From Bilabrum cf. latius (Eukaryota; Bigyra: Bicosoecida; Bigyra; Bicosoecida): 64,000 bases of DNA. The notes under the pieces were generated by a model, which was not told where the DNA came from, made no database searches, and was given only the letters and a program-made list of their open reading frames with translations. A program made the translations under genes and the position numbers. Shown here one piece after another: positions 1-15,000 of the stretch. Within the stretch, counting starts at the first letter, position 1, and each line of letters opens with the position of its first letter. The DNA lies in NCBI GenBank assembly GCA_965178125.1, contig OZ237739.1, positions 372,001 through 436,000 of the forward strand. Direction: 5' to 3'.

Positions 1-3000
1 GCTGTTTGTACCCTTGGACTTGGAGGTCTGACTCCTCCACCGCAAAGAAGCCCGCCGCACCATGGCTGCCTGCTCGGCAACGGATGCCATCGACCCGTGC
101 GACTTGCCCGACACGTTCACGTCACCTGCACCGAAGAAGCCAGAGCCTGCCCCGACCGCACCAACTGCACCGGCTGGCGTGGTCCCCGCACCCGGTGTCT
201 TGGGCATCTTGGCGGCCATCTCCGCCGCCATCTGCTCCTCCTCGTCGGGGGCCTCGTGGTCAGCCTCCCTGTCCGCGTTGTCCACTGCCATCGCCACAAG
301 GTCAAAGTCCTCAAAATCGTCGTCGTCGCCATCGAGGACGATCGCGCCCTCTAGGTCTTGAGAGGCCAGCGAGCCACTCGCCACTGCCGCACTGCGGTCG
401 CCGTCAGCAGCGCCTTCAGGATCACGCTCTGGCACGCCCTCGAGACCCATGCTGCGGTCGTAGTCCTTCTTCAGCTCGGCCATCTCGTCCTCGTCGATGT
501 CGCCCTTGCCCTTGTCCTTCTCCAGGGCGTGCGTCGCGGCGCGCAGGTCGATCTGGCTCTGTCTCACCTGTTTCAGAAGGTTCGGTGCCACGTCACCAAC
601 GCTATGCTCGTTGGCGTCGCCGCTGTCTGTTCGGACGCGGTTGGCGATTGCCATGACAGCGGCATCCACATCATCGCCCTTGCCACCCTTGCCAACCTTT
701 TCTCCCTTAGCGTTGAAGCCCTCGGGCAGCACCTGGCTGCTGCGCTTGCCCTTGGAGGTATCCCCCCAGTTGCGGAAGAGAGGCAGACCATCGTGCGCCC
801 GGCAATCCTCAGTGTTCCAATATACCGTGATCGCAACACCCGCAGAAACCCAAATGAGCGTAGCAAGAATGACAATAACGTTGCTGTCATACTGCATGTC
901 ATTGTTCTCGCGAGACGGCAGCTCGCCGTCTTCGGAGAGATCGCCGACGTCAGGTGCATCTGCAGCATCGGGGATGGCCACGTGTGTGATGAGCAGAAGC
1001 CACGCGATGATGGCTGCGATCACAATCGGCAGGCGGGCAAGGTCGTGCGCGCGCTCGAACGGCAGGGGGTTCTTCAACCACGTGGCGATCGCCAGTGCAG
1101 TCAGTGCCAGCGTGCCGATGATGATTGCAGCCAGCAGCGACCTCGTCTGCAGGATCACGCCGCACCACACCACGGTCACCATCGCAGCTGCCAGCATCAG
1201 GACAAAGGCTGGCTTGAGCTGCAGCTCCAGGGCCCACTGGTTGACGGCCTTGAAGCGCTTGGCCTCGGCGATGCGCGCCTCGGAGTAGCGCGCGGTCTGA
1301 TCCTCGTTGGCGCGAGTTGCCTCGGCCACGATCAGTCTCTGCTTCACATCCATTGCCTCCCAATCCTCTTCCCGCTCGTCCCTGCGCATGCGAACGCTCA
1401 GGCCCCACGCCAGCGTGGGGATAAACAGGATCAGCGCGACCGCAGAGAAGAACACGCCAGTGATGTGCTCCCCGGTCCAGCACGACACCTGCTCGCACAG
1501 CCCCTCGGTCTGACGGAAGGTACCGAAGGGAAACCCGCACGTCCAGATCTGCATGAAGATGATCAGCATCGGCACAGGCAGAATCAGCAGGATCACGTAA
1601 GCAACGAACACGAAGATCTCCCACAGGAAAGGGTGCATGATGTCGCGGCCCTCCTCAGGCTGCGTGTCTGACCCCTGCGAGTCGTAGCCGTCTTCCTCAG
1701 AGTCCGTACCGGCGGCCTCTGCCTGCCTTGTCTCGTCCTGCGCGTCCGAGTCCGTCGATCCCAGGGACTGCATCCGGCTGCTAAACCCTGCGTTCGTCAC
1801 ACCCGTCATGCCAGTCACGCGGCTGAATTCCGAGTCCTTTCGGCCCTTGGCACCCCTGCCTCCCGTGGTTCCATCCTGCTTTCCACCCCAGCCTGACCCG
1901 CCCTTTTGGGGTGAGTCCAGAAGCGACTTGCCGTCGAAGGGATTGGCGGGACGATCCGCCTCATCGTCGGCATCATCGTCCTCGTCTTGCGAGTTGCTGC
2001 CCTCGGTCCTCATCTTGCTGAGCATGTCGGCCACGGCGTCTGTGCCGCCGGTGCCCGCGGGAGTGGCCTGGCCGTCCATGCGCGAGCCCGACGCAGTGCC
2101 ACCAACCCCGGCAGATTTGCCTGCCTCCGCCTTGTCGTCCTCCGTGTCATCATCGGTAAAATCCGAGCCTTCGTCGTAGTCCGAGTCAATCACGTTGCCC
2201 TGGGCGTCCAGGGGCTTTACTTTTGGCTCGTCAGAGTCAGTCTCGATGATCCCCCAGCCGTTCTTTTCGTCCTCGATCGACTGCCTGCGACGGCGCTTCT
2301 TCTTCTTCTTCGACTTCTTGTCTGCCTTCTCTCCCTTGCCCTTGTCGTCGAAGGCTTCCTTCTCTTCCTGCGCGGCGGAAGCACCAGCGGCTGTTGCTTC
2401 TACGTCTCTGGCCTATCTATCACCCTTCTGCGACTTGCCGAGCTCTGCAGCATTCTTCTTCTTCTTCTAGCGGCGCCTCGCCCGCGCTGCCTTTCGGTCA
2501 GATGGGGCCTCCACATCGGAACCGCTTTCGCCCTCCTTGTCCTCCTCGTCCTGCTTCTTGCGCCTGCGCCGACGAGGCTTCTTCTTCCGCTTGCCGGTCT
2601 TCCGCTTCTTGTTTTTCTTGTCCGACTTGCCAGCATGGCCCGGTTTCCCGCCAGCCGCTCCGCCGTCGTCACCCGCCTCCTCCGTGCTGCCTCCAGCCTT
2701 CTCCTGGCTGCTAGAGCTGCGGGATTTCAGCGCGTGGTACCCCGTTTGGTCCGCCGATGGTGGCACCGACTGAAGACCACGCGGCACGGCACCTGCTCGT
2801 CGGCTTGTAGACTGCTCCTCGTCGGAGTCCTCGTCAGAGGACGACTCGATGTCTTCCCCGTCCTCATCTTCCTCCCCCACCTTCTCTCGACGCTTGTAGG
2901 CGTGCACGACATCGAACGAAATGACAAACATCGCAAAAATGGTCAAGATGATGAACAGGACAAAGAACATCAGGTACGTTTCGTAGTTCCGCAGCCCGAG

Positions 3001-6000
3001 CAGAGTGAATGTCCTGATGGTGGCCTTCAATGGCACGTAGGTCAGCCAAGGGATGCCCTCGTGGAACAGTGGTGCTGCCAGCAGGAAGGCCCAGAGCACG
3101 AAGGCCGTGATCATAAAGATGTTCCTCCAATTGTAGTACAGCTGTTCCGTCGGGATGACCCACTCGTCAGGCTGCAGGTCGGTGTCTTGGTCGAACACCA
3201 AGTACAGCGCGAGCAGAACAGCAAAGACGATGGCGATGATCACCGTGAGCATGATGATTGCAGTCGTCTGCTGGTCCGAGGTATCCGCACGCAAAACGAG
3301 AGATAGGCTGAGTCCTTGGTCTGCCTCATCACAATTTTGGTCGATCAAAGCAGTGATGAGCTGCTGCTACGCTCGCTCCGTGCACGTCTGGTTGGCGCAC
3401 AGCCGTGTCTGCTGTAGCTCAGGGCACTCCTGCCCGCCGAATTGCGCTGGTACAAGCACGGGCCGAGTCCTGTTTTGGTTGCCACCGTCGCATTCGGCGC
3501 TGCAGTTGCCGTATGCGGTCCAGTTGCCCACAACGCAGTCAATCGGGCAAGGCTGTTCGTTGCACGAACGAGAGTCCTCCAGAGCCGGACAGTCCAGGGC
3601 CCCGTAGGCAGGATACACCGTAACGTTGCGGGTCCTGATCTGCGTCCCGTTACCGCACTCCAGGCTGCACTCACCCCAGCCACCCCATGCCGACACCTGG
3701 CACTGCTGCAGGCAGTGGCCGGTAGCACAGCCCTCGGGGAACGACGCGCAGTCAGCGGCCTGACAGAACGGATTGTCAAAACCAGGATCGCACTCGCACT
3801 GCCCGCCACCGGTGGCCGTGCATACACCGTTGCCGTTGCACATGTCAGCTGGTGCCGCCTCCGTGTCACATGTACAGCATGAAGGACCTGTCCAGCCAGG
3901 AGCACACTCGCACTGGCCGGGAGCAGGCGACGTGATGCTTGCGCAGCCGCCATTGCCACTGCACGAAATCGTCACGTCGCAAATCACGCCCACACTGGTC
4001 ACAGCAGTGCTCGTGACCGTCCGCCTGAAGCTGCGTGCTCCGACTGCGGTATCCTGCAGCTGTGTCGAGTGCCACTGCAAGAAGAGGTTGTGCGGGATCG
4101 ACTGGCCAGGCTGCACCAACGGCTGCACCTCGGCCGGCGCGATTAGTGTGACGATATCGTTCTCAGACACCTCTGGCATGAGGAAGCTGAGCACGTCAAA
4201 CTTGGGCTCAGCGGATTGTTGTCCCAGTGACAGGTCCAGGCCTGAGAGTACCTGGGCTCGCCTGCGCCCTCCTTCTGCACTCTACGAGATCGGGACGGCC
4301 TTGCGCGCGTCTCTATCAAACCGAGCCAAGAGCTGGCCAGTCGTGGGGTGTCGCGCCATACCGTCTGACAGCAGAGACCTGGCGATTCTGGACCCTCCAA
4401 ACTCTTCAATTAGTCTTCTCGAGCTGCCGTTGCTCGCCGGGGGCAACACGTTGAGCGAAGAGTTGCCAAATCCAGGGAAGTTGCCGAGATCCGTCGTGTT
4501 GTACAGATCAACGAGATCTTGCAAGGTCAAGTTCTTGGCAAATTCGGCCGTAACGTTCAACCGCTGCCCACCCAACGACCAGGTTCCGTTGCTCGATGCA
4601 ACAGAGGCATTCCCGGATGTGGTGTTGAGAGGACTGCGGTCAAGGCCAAGGTATATAGACGTCTCGTTCACGTCAATGGAAATGAAGCCACCTGGCACGA
4701 TCACAGCCAGTGTCACATCCTTGGCACTGTTCGTCAGGTTCTGAATCTGCGGCACAACATCAACAACGATGTCATACTTTTCATCAGTAGATATCTCGTC
4801 AGTCGGGAACCTGTCCACCGGCATAAGCTCCAGCGGCTCGAGCACAACGAGATCCGCAGAGAGTGCCTCCGCCGTCACTGGGGCGGTACCCACGCCAGCG
4901 AAGGTTCCTTTGACCGAGACCGTGTCACCTGACTGCACGCTTGCAGACACGAACGTGCGTAGCACGCCCGTTATCTGATCTGGTCTGGCGTTGTCCGTTC
5001 CTGCATTCAACACAGTGCACAAAGGTACTGTGACAAGGCTGCCTGTCGATGTCGAAGTCGCGGCGAGGGCTGTCGCGGGCAGTCCGCCGGCGCAGCTTGA
5101 AGTCACCGTCGCATTCGACGACATCGAGACTACATCCACAGGAACGAGCAGCCCAGGTGGGTTCAACTCGAACCGCAGCGTGGCGTCCAGAATTGTGGAC
5201 TCGGGCACAGTCGCCACGACGTACACATCAACGGTCTGGCCTGGCACCAGCTTCTAGTCGTCAGGAGTCTGCGAGCTCGCGTCAATTCGTACTGCCACGA
5301 CGGGCTCTGCAATCACAAACTGCGGGTCTGCACCCACGGTACCTGCAACGGAGCCGGCAAGCGGGGCGACCGCGATTGGTTGGGTCCTGTACGTCATCGC
5401 GGCGTTCGGGCGGATGGTGGAGCTCGCCTCCGCGGAATGCGTGACGCGCGCAATTACGCGAATTACTACCGTTTCACCGAGATCAATCGTCGGGATTTCC
5501 GCGACCAAGCCGCGGCTGGGGTCCACAGAGACGTCCGTCCTCGCGAAACTTTCGTTGAATACAAGGCCTCGTCCTTCCACACGCACCTCGACTAGCTCAA
5601 AGAGCGGGCTGTTGTCGAAGGCCAGTCCGGTGCCATCAACGTAGCTGTCATCCGAAATCGCCACATCGTGCATCTGAGATGTGGATGCAGCGTCGTGCGT
5701 AATCGTGACCGAATATTCTACCAAGTCACCGGCATCCACCGCCACTGCAGGTGCCGGTGAAGTACGGGCCTGTACCACCGTTGCAGCGACCGGCAGCACG
5801 TACGTGACGGTTGGAATCGCAACCGTAATCTGACCGGCTGGCACAAACCTGGAGGTCAGATTCACGCTGCCACCTCCTAGCCTGTGCCCCGGTAACAGAG
5901 ACGGCAAAGTATCAATCTCAACGAGGACATTCACTTGGAGTGTCTCGGTGGTGTAATCCTGTCCGGAATTGAGCACACGTCTGCTAGAAAAATCGACCGG

Positions 6001-9000
6001 GGCCGATACTCTTCTCCAAGCCGCAGGACCCTGGTTGTCATCGTCTGAGTTTGTGATGTTGCACAGGTGAATTGAAGCTTGGCGACCGGAGCCTGACGTT
6101 TGCATGCTCAAAGCTACCGCCTCCCATGAGCCACACGAGGATGACAGCAAGGGCGAGTTCGGCTCGATCGAAGCACCTATGACCCTAATTGGACCAGCAG
6201 CAAGCTGTACAGAAATATCAGCAAGCTCCAGTCGTCCTTCTGGAAGAGCGATATCGAACGACACGTTGAAGCGCTACCCTGCTGCAAAATCTAGTGTGCC
6301 AGGCGTGGTGTCTCCAGTGTCAATGTCAACGCCGAGAGCTGGAGATCTGATCCCTATCGAAGGGTTCGACGAAGCTAGGGTGGCATCAACGGTAGCCATC
6401 TTGTCCTTGGGGTGGCTTCCGAACTCCACTTGCAGCTTCGGGCTCAGCGTGAAACCTCCTGCGTCAGGGCCGCTGCCGGCCTGCACGTCAGTCGTCAGCT
6501 TGATCACGTATTCCACCTTCAAGTCATCGCCGACTGGCAATGGCCCTAGCAGATTCAAGATGCGCACATCCTGCTGGCTCGGATCAACCGACTACCTTGT
6601 GCTGCTATTCCGCAGGTAATGCACAGTGCCATTGATGCTGACACTCACCACTTCGTACTGCCCCACGCCAAGGGTGTCGTCCGACACAATGACGGAGTAT
6701 GCAGCCGAGGTGGACCTCAGATGGTGCGAGATCGTGAAATTGTACTCGATTGTATCCCCTGCATCCACGTTGGCCACTGCTCGCGGCAGCACCTCGAAAG
6801 CGTCAAGCTGAGCCACTCCAATGTCCGCACTGGCTGTAGAGGACAGCACAACCACGCCTGATGAGCTTGGGGTTGGCAGACCAGGAGCATTCGTAGTGTA
6901 CGCCAGAACCGATGTGTCACTTGTGTAGTCAAGGGACAGGTCGACCGTCTAACCTTGCACGCTGCTGTTCGAGCTCGAGAGCACAGTAGCCGTGTATACG
7001 AGTCGCAAGACATTACCTGGACCGCTGGCATTCAGGTTCCGGCTGTTCCTCAAAGACCCAATATTTACGGCGAATCCAGACAAAGTTGGCCCGACCAGAC
7101 CAAGAGAACCAACCAGTTGGTTCAACTAGGCTGCATCCACGGCATCTAGATCGTCATCGAGTGAAGTCAAATCCGAAGCAAGCACAGCTGGGGCATCAAA
7201 CACTGGGACCCCAGGCTGGCCATTGCTCAAGGCAGTTCCCGCTCCCTGCATCGACCCGCCCGTCGCTGTGATGGTCCTGTTGGCGTTGTCAACTTCCACC
7301 AGAGTGAAGTTGTACAGCAGTCCCGCCGGCACAAGCGAGACGTTGATAAGCCCGGCTGCAGAGATACCCTCGGGTACGATGATGTCTACGGTGATAAATA
7401 AACTCGATCCGATGGCAGCAACACCGTCAATGCCAGATACGCCGTCATCCGAAACGGTAACGGTTGCCTGAGGGGGCTTGACCTCAATTTCGTTGCTAGG
7501 AATCAGCGGGGACGAGTAGTTCTTGCGGGACTCTGAACTGCCCGCGGGAACGGAAGACCACGTCACGCGCGTAGCCGGACTCACCACCGAGCCAGCAACA
7601 AGCAAGGCACCCATCTAGATCGTATACTACACATCCAGAATTTCGCCCGGAAGCAGGGCAGGGATCACCACAACCCCATCGGTGCCAAGCAGCGGGTCTG
7701 ACTCGTTGATCGGCTGGAGCACGCCATCGATTCGCACTGTCAGGTTCACGACGGAGTACACTCCAGTCACCGACACCGGGTCTCTGATAACGATGTCGTA
7801 CGCTGGCACGTCCGCGCCCGTGTTGTTCAGCCCAACATCAATGCTAACAAGGTCGAATGCATCGACTCTACCCTGGGGATCGGCGCCGCCACCCGAGGCT
7901 TTCGTTGCCTATACGACTGGCGTGGACAGCTCCGACTCGATCAAGGTGATACCATCAGAGACAAAGCACCGCGGTGCCTCCAGACCAGTTTCTACGGTCG
8001 TATTCAGCCTAAGTGTGGACCCCGGGCTCAACTCAGCCAGCGAAGAGTCGCTCACCACCCGTGCCACAAATACAAACTGGACGAGGCCTGCACCATCCGG
8101 AGCGCCAGAGCTGACCACGAGGGGGCAAGAGGAGAATCCAGTCACCTTTCCAGCCGATGATAAAGTCTCAGTTCCAATCAGTTGATTGAGACTCAAATCA
8201 GACTCGGTTGCATTCGCTTGCGGCTGTTCAAGGCCGCAGAATTCGTAGCCTCCGCGCGTCTCCGAGCGCCGAAGGACTGCCTCGCTAGCCAGCTCTACGG
8301 CCGATTCGTTGTAGATAATCCTATCTAGCCTGAATCCATCCATGAATCCAGGACGAGACGCCTCGAGAAGCACGGAAAGGTTGGCAGAGATGCCACGCGG
8401 AAGATCAATGGAAACCACATGCACTAGCTGCTGGCCAAACGTGGCTACCAACGTAGAGGCAGTCAAGTTGTCGCTTCCAAGCGTTGCATCAACAGTGGAA
8501 CCCCGGAGCGAGCCTGCAGTCTGGTTTGCGACCTGCTGCAGATCATCAAATCCAGGGCCAGGATACACGCGGGACTGCTCGCCAGAGCCCGGGTAGTCCC
8601 TCCAGGTTCCATCAAGACCACCAGGGTGCAGCGTGCGAACGTCCGCTTGCTGAACTGTACCAACCCCGTTGGGATGCGACGAGTATCGGACGCCAATACT
8701 GGTCTTGATCGGTTGGTTTGGCTGCACGTGTTGCTCAACGGCATACGTGATTTCGAATGGAGTGTCGTCCGAGACGGCCAGCTCATCCAGCATAAACAAA
8801 CTACCGGTGCCAATGTCAGTGCTGTAGTTTGACCTGTAGAAACCTGCGACTTCGGAGAAAACCTCGACTCCACCCAAAACTACACGTACAACCCTGAGTA
8901 AAGGATTCGTCCGGTTGAGTGCCTCGTCGAATAGCTCAATGCCAAATGCGTTGCTCGTCGAGTTGCTTGTGTGATCGATGGTGCCAGTCACAGCAAATCT

Positions 9001-12000
9001 ATCCCCAGCCTGGAGCTGGGACAAGTCTTGGCTAGTCACCAGGACCACCTCCTCGAGCTCTGGCTCCACGATTTCGAGTACGTTGATTCCTGACGAAACT
9101 GAGCTGCCGAACGAGACGCCTTGCCCAAAAGAGGCAAATTTAGCGGTAGCTGTGATGTCTGCACCAGCTGCAACCTGCGAGTCATCTTGCACAAGCGCTC
9201 TCGTCACAACTGTCAGCACGCCGGGAGGCACTGCCCCGTTCTACGTTCCGGCGTTGTTACGTAACGTGCACATAGATACGTTGAATACACCTGTCGTAGT
9301 GTCAAACTGAGATTCTCGCCTTAGAATGGCAGCTGTGAGCGGCTCCTCAGCCCCACTAGCAACGCCGCATAACATCGTGTAGTTGCCAGAGTCGATTTCA
9401 AGGGTCACAACACTTGCGTTGAGTAGGCTGCCGCTCGGACCGAACACAATCGAAAGCGACGCGTTGCCATACGTACCCGCTGGGAGCACCATGGTGGAAC
9501 GTACCTCGACTACGCTGCCCGCAGTTGCACTTGACGTAACGCCATTTCCGCCCAGTGTTGCGATAGTCGTATTCAGCTGTGAGCCCAGCGTAGCCACGGT
9601 GGGATTCTCGTCGGCGAGTGCTGTGTACGCCCGGGATAGCGGTGCGGCCGCCACACTCTGGTACCTGACACGAATTTCCGGCCGGAATACTGACGGCAAA
9701 GCTGCGGTGGTCAGGATTCGAAGCGACACTCCGACATCAAGCGCCTCTTCCACTGCCAGTTCGTCCAGCTCAATGAGCACCGTAGAGTCGCTGATGTTGC
9801 CGACAATCCGAGCCGCGCTCATGTTCGCTGTGGAGCCAACGAACTCGTAGAACTATCCAACCAAAGGACTTGCATCGAAGAGTTCCACAGCATAGGCATT
9901 ACTTGCCGATGCAGAGTCATGCAGCACGGAGAGGTTAAAGGTTATCACGTCACCGGCAGCCAAGTCGCTGAAACTGAGTTCGTCAAATGGACTGAGCCGC
10001 AACGTGGGCTCCTGCACCGTAAGATTACTAGACACAGATGATACCGACTCGGTCGCTGCACCTCCGAGCGAGTCGAAGGTAAGGTTCATCGCGACGCGGT
10101 ACTCATCAGATGCTGTCGACCCGTTCCTGTTCAGCACTAAAAGAGGGATCGAAATCTCGATGAACTCCAGGGCTGTGTCATTCACATTTGCGTTGATGAC
10201 ATCTCCCAAACTGATTGATGCGGTGAGACCCCCATCGCTGGTGACAAAGGCAGATGCGATTGCCTCCAAACTGCTATTGCTAGTTCCAATCTGCACGTCA
10301 GCGGCAAAGGAAGTGATCACTGGCCGGATGCTTGCATCCAGTAGCCCGTTCGGAGCGCCGATGGCATCCACTGGACTGCCAGCAGACAGGTTCGCCGAAA
10401 GTCCGGCAAACACAGCAAACTGGTTTGGAAGAATTGCAGCCTCCAGCACCACGTCACTGAGTCGGCCCTGGGGCACACGGACCCGCGCGGTGACGTACGC
10501 AACGGAGCCGATACTCGCAACATCTAAGCTCCTGCCATTGTCCCGAGAAGCTTCTACTCGAGCAAACACGGCGGGTGCATCAATGCCTTCCACGGCGGTT
10601 GAGAATGTAACGTTGGGCCCGGCTCGCGTAGCTACGTAGTCTCTTGCCCTGCCAGTCGCGGGGTGCGTAAAGAACCGTACCAAAGGAGCAGTCTCAAACG
10701 ACGAGTATAACAGAACGTCAGGCGTAAATTCAACGATATACTCCACCTACACGAGGCTCTTGTTCGCGGGCAAACGATCGATGGTTCCAAAGACACCATC
10801 TGTACCGGAGCTGGTCAAAAACCTCAAACCACCAGTCGAATTCAACGCGATGTCCACGCCGTCCACGCGAAGTGCGACAACGGTATACGGAGCTGATGCC
10901 CCCAACAACGTAGAATCAACTAATTGAACTCCAAACGCATCCGATGACGCCTAAAGACCAGCGGTAACGTTGAAAAACACAGAAACCCTGTCGCCACCTC
11001 CTACGGTCGTCTCTAAGGCAAACGATCCAGATTGATCCAGTTCAGGCTATCGTACAATGAGAGTCTCGTTCTAAACAACTGGTGCACCGACAAGAGTGCT
11101 TGCGTTAAGGGTGGCAGTCAAGATTGAGACCACGTTACGAGACACTACCGACGCATTCAGCACCAGCAGCTCCACCACCACCTCCACACGCTCGTCCGTC
11201 ACACCGTCGTCCACTCCGCTGTTCCGCACATCCCCGAGACCAATCGTTGCAACGCCACTCACAGAGTCTACCACGCTGCCGCTCACCAACGCGCCAAGTG
11301 CAACACGCGTGCCGTTCGACAACGTGCCGCTCAGCACACCGCCTGACCCACTGCTGGGGCTCACAGACACCACGCGCTGCACAGACACCACGTCAGGACG
11401 GCTCACGCTCACGGACAGGGACGCGCCGTACAGCGTGCCCTCAGCCACTGACAACGACACTGTCGCCAACACCGTCTGGCCTGCCACAATGTCCGTGTCC
11501 ACCACCGTCGCCGTGTCCGTCGCAGTCGTCAGCACCATCGACGGACCAGGCACGCTCACCACTGGATCCGATGCTGCCGCCTCGCTGTAGTTGCGGCCCC
11601 CGCCGTACTCGCTGCCCGGATGAGAGCTGTACTGCACGCGCACCGCCGGCACAATGTCATCCGACGATGACACCTCGTCCGTCAGTCGCACGCGGTACAC
11701 CAACACAGAGCTGTCCGAGACCACAGGAAGCACAGCCCACTCGCCATCGCTGCCATGACCAGACACAGACCCGCTCACCCCAGACTGGTACGTCGTCACG
11801 CCATCCACGCGCACCTCCTCCACCACATAGTCACGACCAGGCAGAGTCACGTCCCGCACACGAGCCTCATACGCAGGACTGAACGTCGCGCCCTGAGTCG
11901 CGTTCAGCACCACTACAAACTGAGCCACATCCCCGCCATCCGCCACCAGCGTCAACGGACTCACGCTCACGCTCAGCTCGGGCTCCTGTAGCACGATCGT

Positions 12001-15000
12001 CTCCGTCGACCCCAGCCCGCCATCCACGCCCGCATCCAGCAGCAATGTCGACAGCTCCGCCGTCACAGGAAGCACCTCCCCGCGAGCCACACCGCTCGCA
12101 TTCTAAATCGTGCCCTCAAGCACAACCTCTAGCACCTCGCTCAATGCGCCCACTGATCCATCCTCACGGTCCACGTTGCGGAACGAGCACAGTGGCACGC
12201 TGTACCACGACACGCCAGACCCACGACCCACAAACAGCGACGACTGAAGCATGTACGATTCCAAGTCAAACCCGCCAGATCCCACACCCACACAAGATGA
12301 CGACAACACGCCATTGCTCGGGCTGGGCTGCTCCACACCGCCGCGAAGCACACGCACGCTAGTCACGCGCTGCAGACGGAACTCCTCAGCGTCGCCCACA
12401 GGCACAGACACATTCAACGAGCTCGAAGACATCGTGGCCTCAGGCAGCACCACACTCACGTTCAATACCACCACGCTGCCGCTGGTCCCGTCCAGACGAT
12501 CCAACGTGCTCGAGTCAGTCTACACACGCACATCCACCACAGGCCGACCCACGCTCATCTCCTGAGACTCGGACACAGACGCGCTGTAGTTGCGGGCCTC
12601 CGACAGACGCACTGGCGAGCTGCGCCACCGCAGCTCCACATCCGGCACGCTGTAGTTCGCCCCAGCTTCCACCGCAGACGATACCACCAGCTCGAACCGG
12701 ATCTCCAGGCCCTGACCCACAAGCAGCTCGTCCACCACTAGGATCGCGTCTGCGTCCTCCACAAGACCATCCACTGGATTGCCAGGGCTCGCCACCAACG
12801 CGCCGTTCTGCCACACGCGACCCAGCGCATATGCTGGCGTGCCCCCGAACGCCTGCGTCCCAATCAGACCGCCGTCTGCAAGCACCAGCCCGAATGCAGA
12901 CGAGTCAGATGTAGACGTGTGGTTGATTGACACATTGAAGAACAATGAGTCGCCCGCATCCACTGCTAGCAGACCCTGCTCAGGACGCACAGACGGAACA
13001 TTCACAGACGGCTCCACTATCGTAAGCACCAACGAACCGTTCGTCTAAGCCGGCACGATGTCCGCCGACTCGATCGACGATGACACCGTCACGCTTGCGC
13101 CTCGCACAGACACACTCACATTCGATGACACCACGCCTCGCACCACCACCTCCAGCGGCTCCTGCACCGCATTGTCAGTGTCGTTGTTCACAAGCACACA
13201 CGGACCCAGGGTCACGCGACCCGTCGAGCTGTCCACCGCGAAGTTCCCTGCCAGCCCCAACGCAGACACGTCCGCCTCGGGATCAGCCCCGCACTGCACA
13301 CGCAAAAACCCGCTCGACGGACCCCGCACGCTCACAAGCTCCATGCTGCCCGCCTCAAGCACGTCCGTGTTGCTCAGTGACACGGTCACCTAAGCCCCTT
13401 GCACAGTGCCCTCCGGCACGATCACAGTCGTCACAAGCTCGATCTCCTGCCCAACCACCACCGACGGCAATGACAAAGACGGGGCCGCAGACACATCGCC
13501 GCTTCGTGGATACACACGCACTGCCGGCCCGCGATGCACAACCGTCACGTCAGACTCAGCCGCAAGCGAGTCATTACGGGCCACGCTCTCGTCCGGATGA
13601 GACCACCACTGCACGCCAAGGCTCGTGCTCAATGACCCCTCCACGTCGATCGACGTCTGCAGCTCCAGCGACACAGTCACATTCACCATGCCCCCAGCCT
13701 CCAGTCGAGGCACAATCGCTACCACATCTCCAGCGGCCTCCACGCTCCCATCCACCACTCCAACACCCCCGCTGCCCCACTCAGCCACCTCGCTCCCGTT
13801 GAATTGCACACGGTGCACCACATACTTGCCGGTCCGCAGACCAAGGTCGCGCACCGTCACATTGAACGCATCCGCGTCCGACACACCAGCATGCCGCACC
13901 AGCATCGTAAACGTCACGATGTCGCCGGCGTCCGTGTTGCCGAACAGCACCGGGGACACCTCAGCAGGTACCAACTGCGACTGCCGCACAGTCAGCAACA
14001 CGCTCTGCTCGGGCTCCTCCGAAGCATCCAGAGACGGTGCGCTCAGATTCGCGTACACCAACGAAGATGCTCCACGCACCACCACGTCACGGTCATCCCG
14101 CACAAGCAGCTCCACCACCACCTCCACACGCTCGTCCGTCGCACCGTCGTCCACTCCGCTGTTCCGCACATCCCCGAGACCAATCGTTGCAACGCCACTC
14201 ACAGAGTCTACCACGCTGCCGCTCACCAACGCGCCAAGTGCAACACGCGTGCCGTTCGACAACGTGCCGCTCAGCACACCGCCTGACCCACTGCTGGGGC
14301 TCACAGACACCACGCGCTGCACAGACACCACGTCAGGACGGCTCACGCTCACAGACAGGGACGCGCCGTACAGCGTGCCCTCAGCCACTGACAACGACAC
14401 TGTCGCCAACACCGTCTGGCCTGCCACAATGTCCGTGTCCACCACCGTCGCCGTGTCCGTCGCAGTCGTCAGCACCATCGACGGACCAGGCACGCTCACC
14501 ACTGGATCCGATGCTGCCGCCTCGCTGTAGTTGCGGCCCCCGCCGTACTCGCTGCCCGGATGAGAGCTGTACTGCACGCGCACCGCCGGCACAATGTCAT
14601 CCGACGATGACACCTCGTCCGTCAGTCGCACGCGGTACACCAACACAGAGCTGTCCGAGACCACAGGAAGCACAGCCCACTCGCCATCGCTGCCATGACC
14701 AGACACAGACCCGCTCACCCCAGACTGGTACGTCGTCACGCCATCCACGCGCACCTCCTCCACCACATAGTCACGACCAGGCAGAGTCACGTCCCGCACA
14801 CGAGCCTCATACGCAGGACTGAACGTCGCGCCCTGGGTCGCGTTCAGCATCACTACAAACTGAGCCACATCCCCGCCATCCGCCACCAGCGTCAACGGAC
14901 TCACGCTCACGCTCAGCTCGGGCTCCTGGTATAGTAGTGTCTCGTTATCGCTCATTGAAGGGTTCGTGGCTGGGGACAAGAAGTCAGTCTGGAAATTGGC

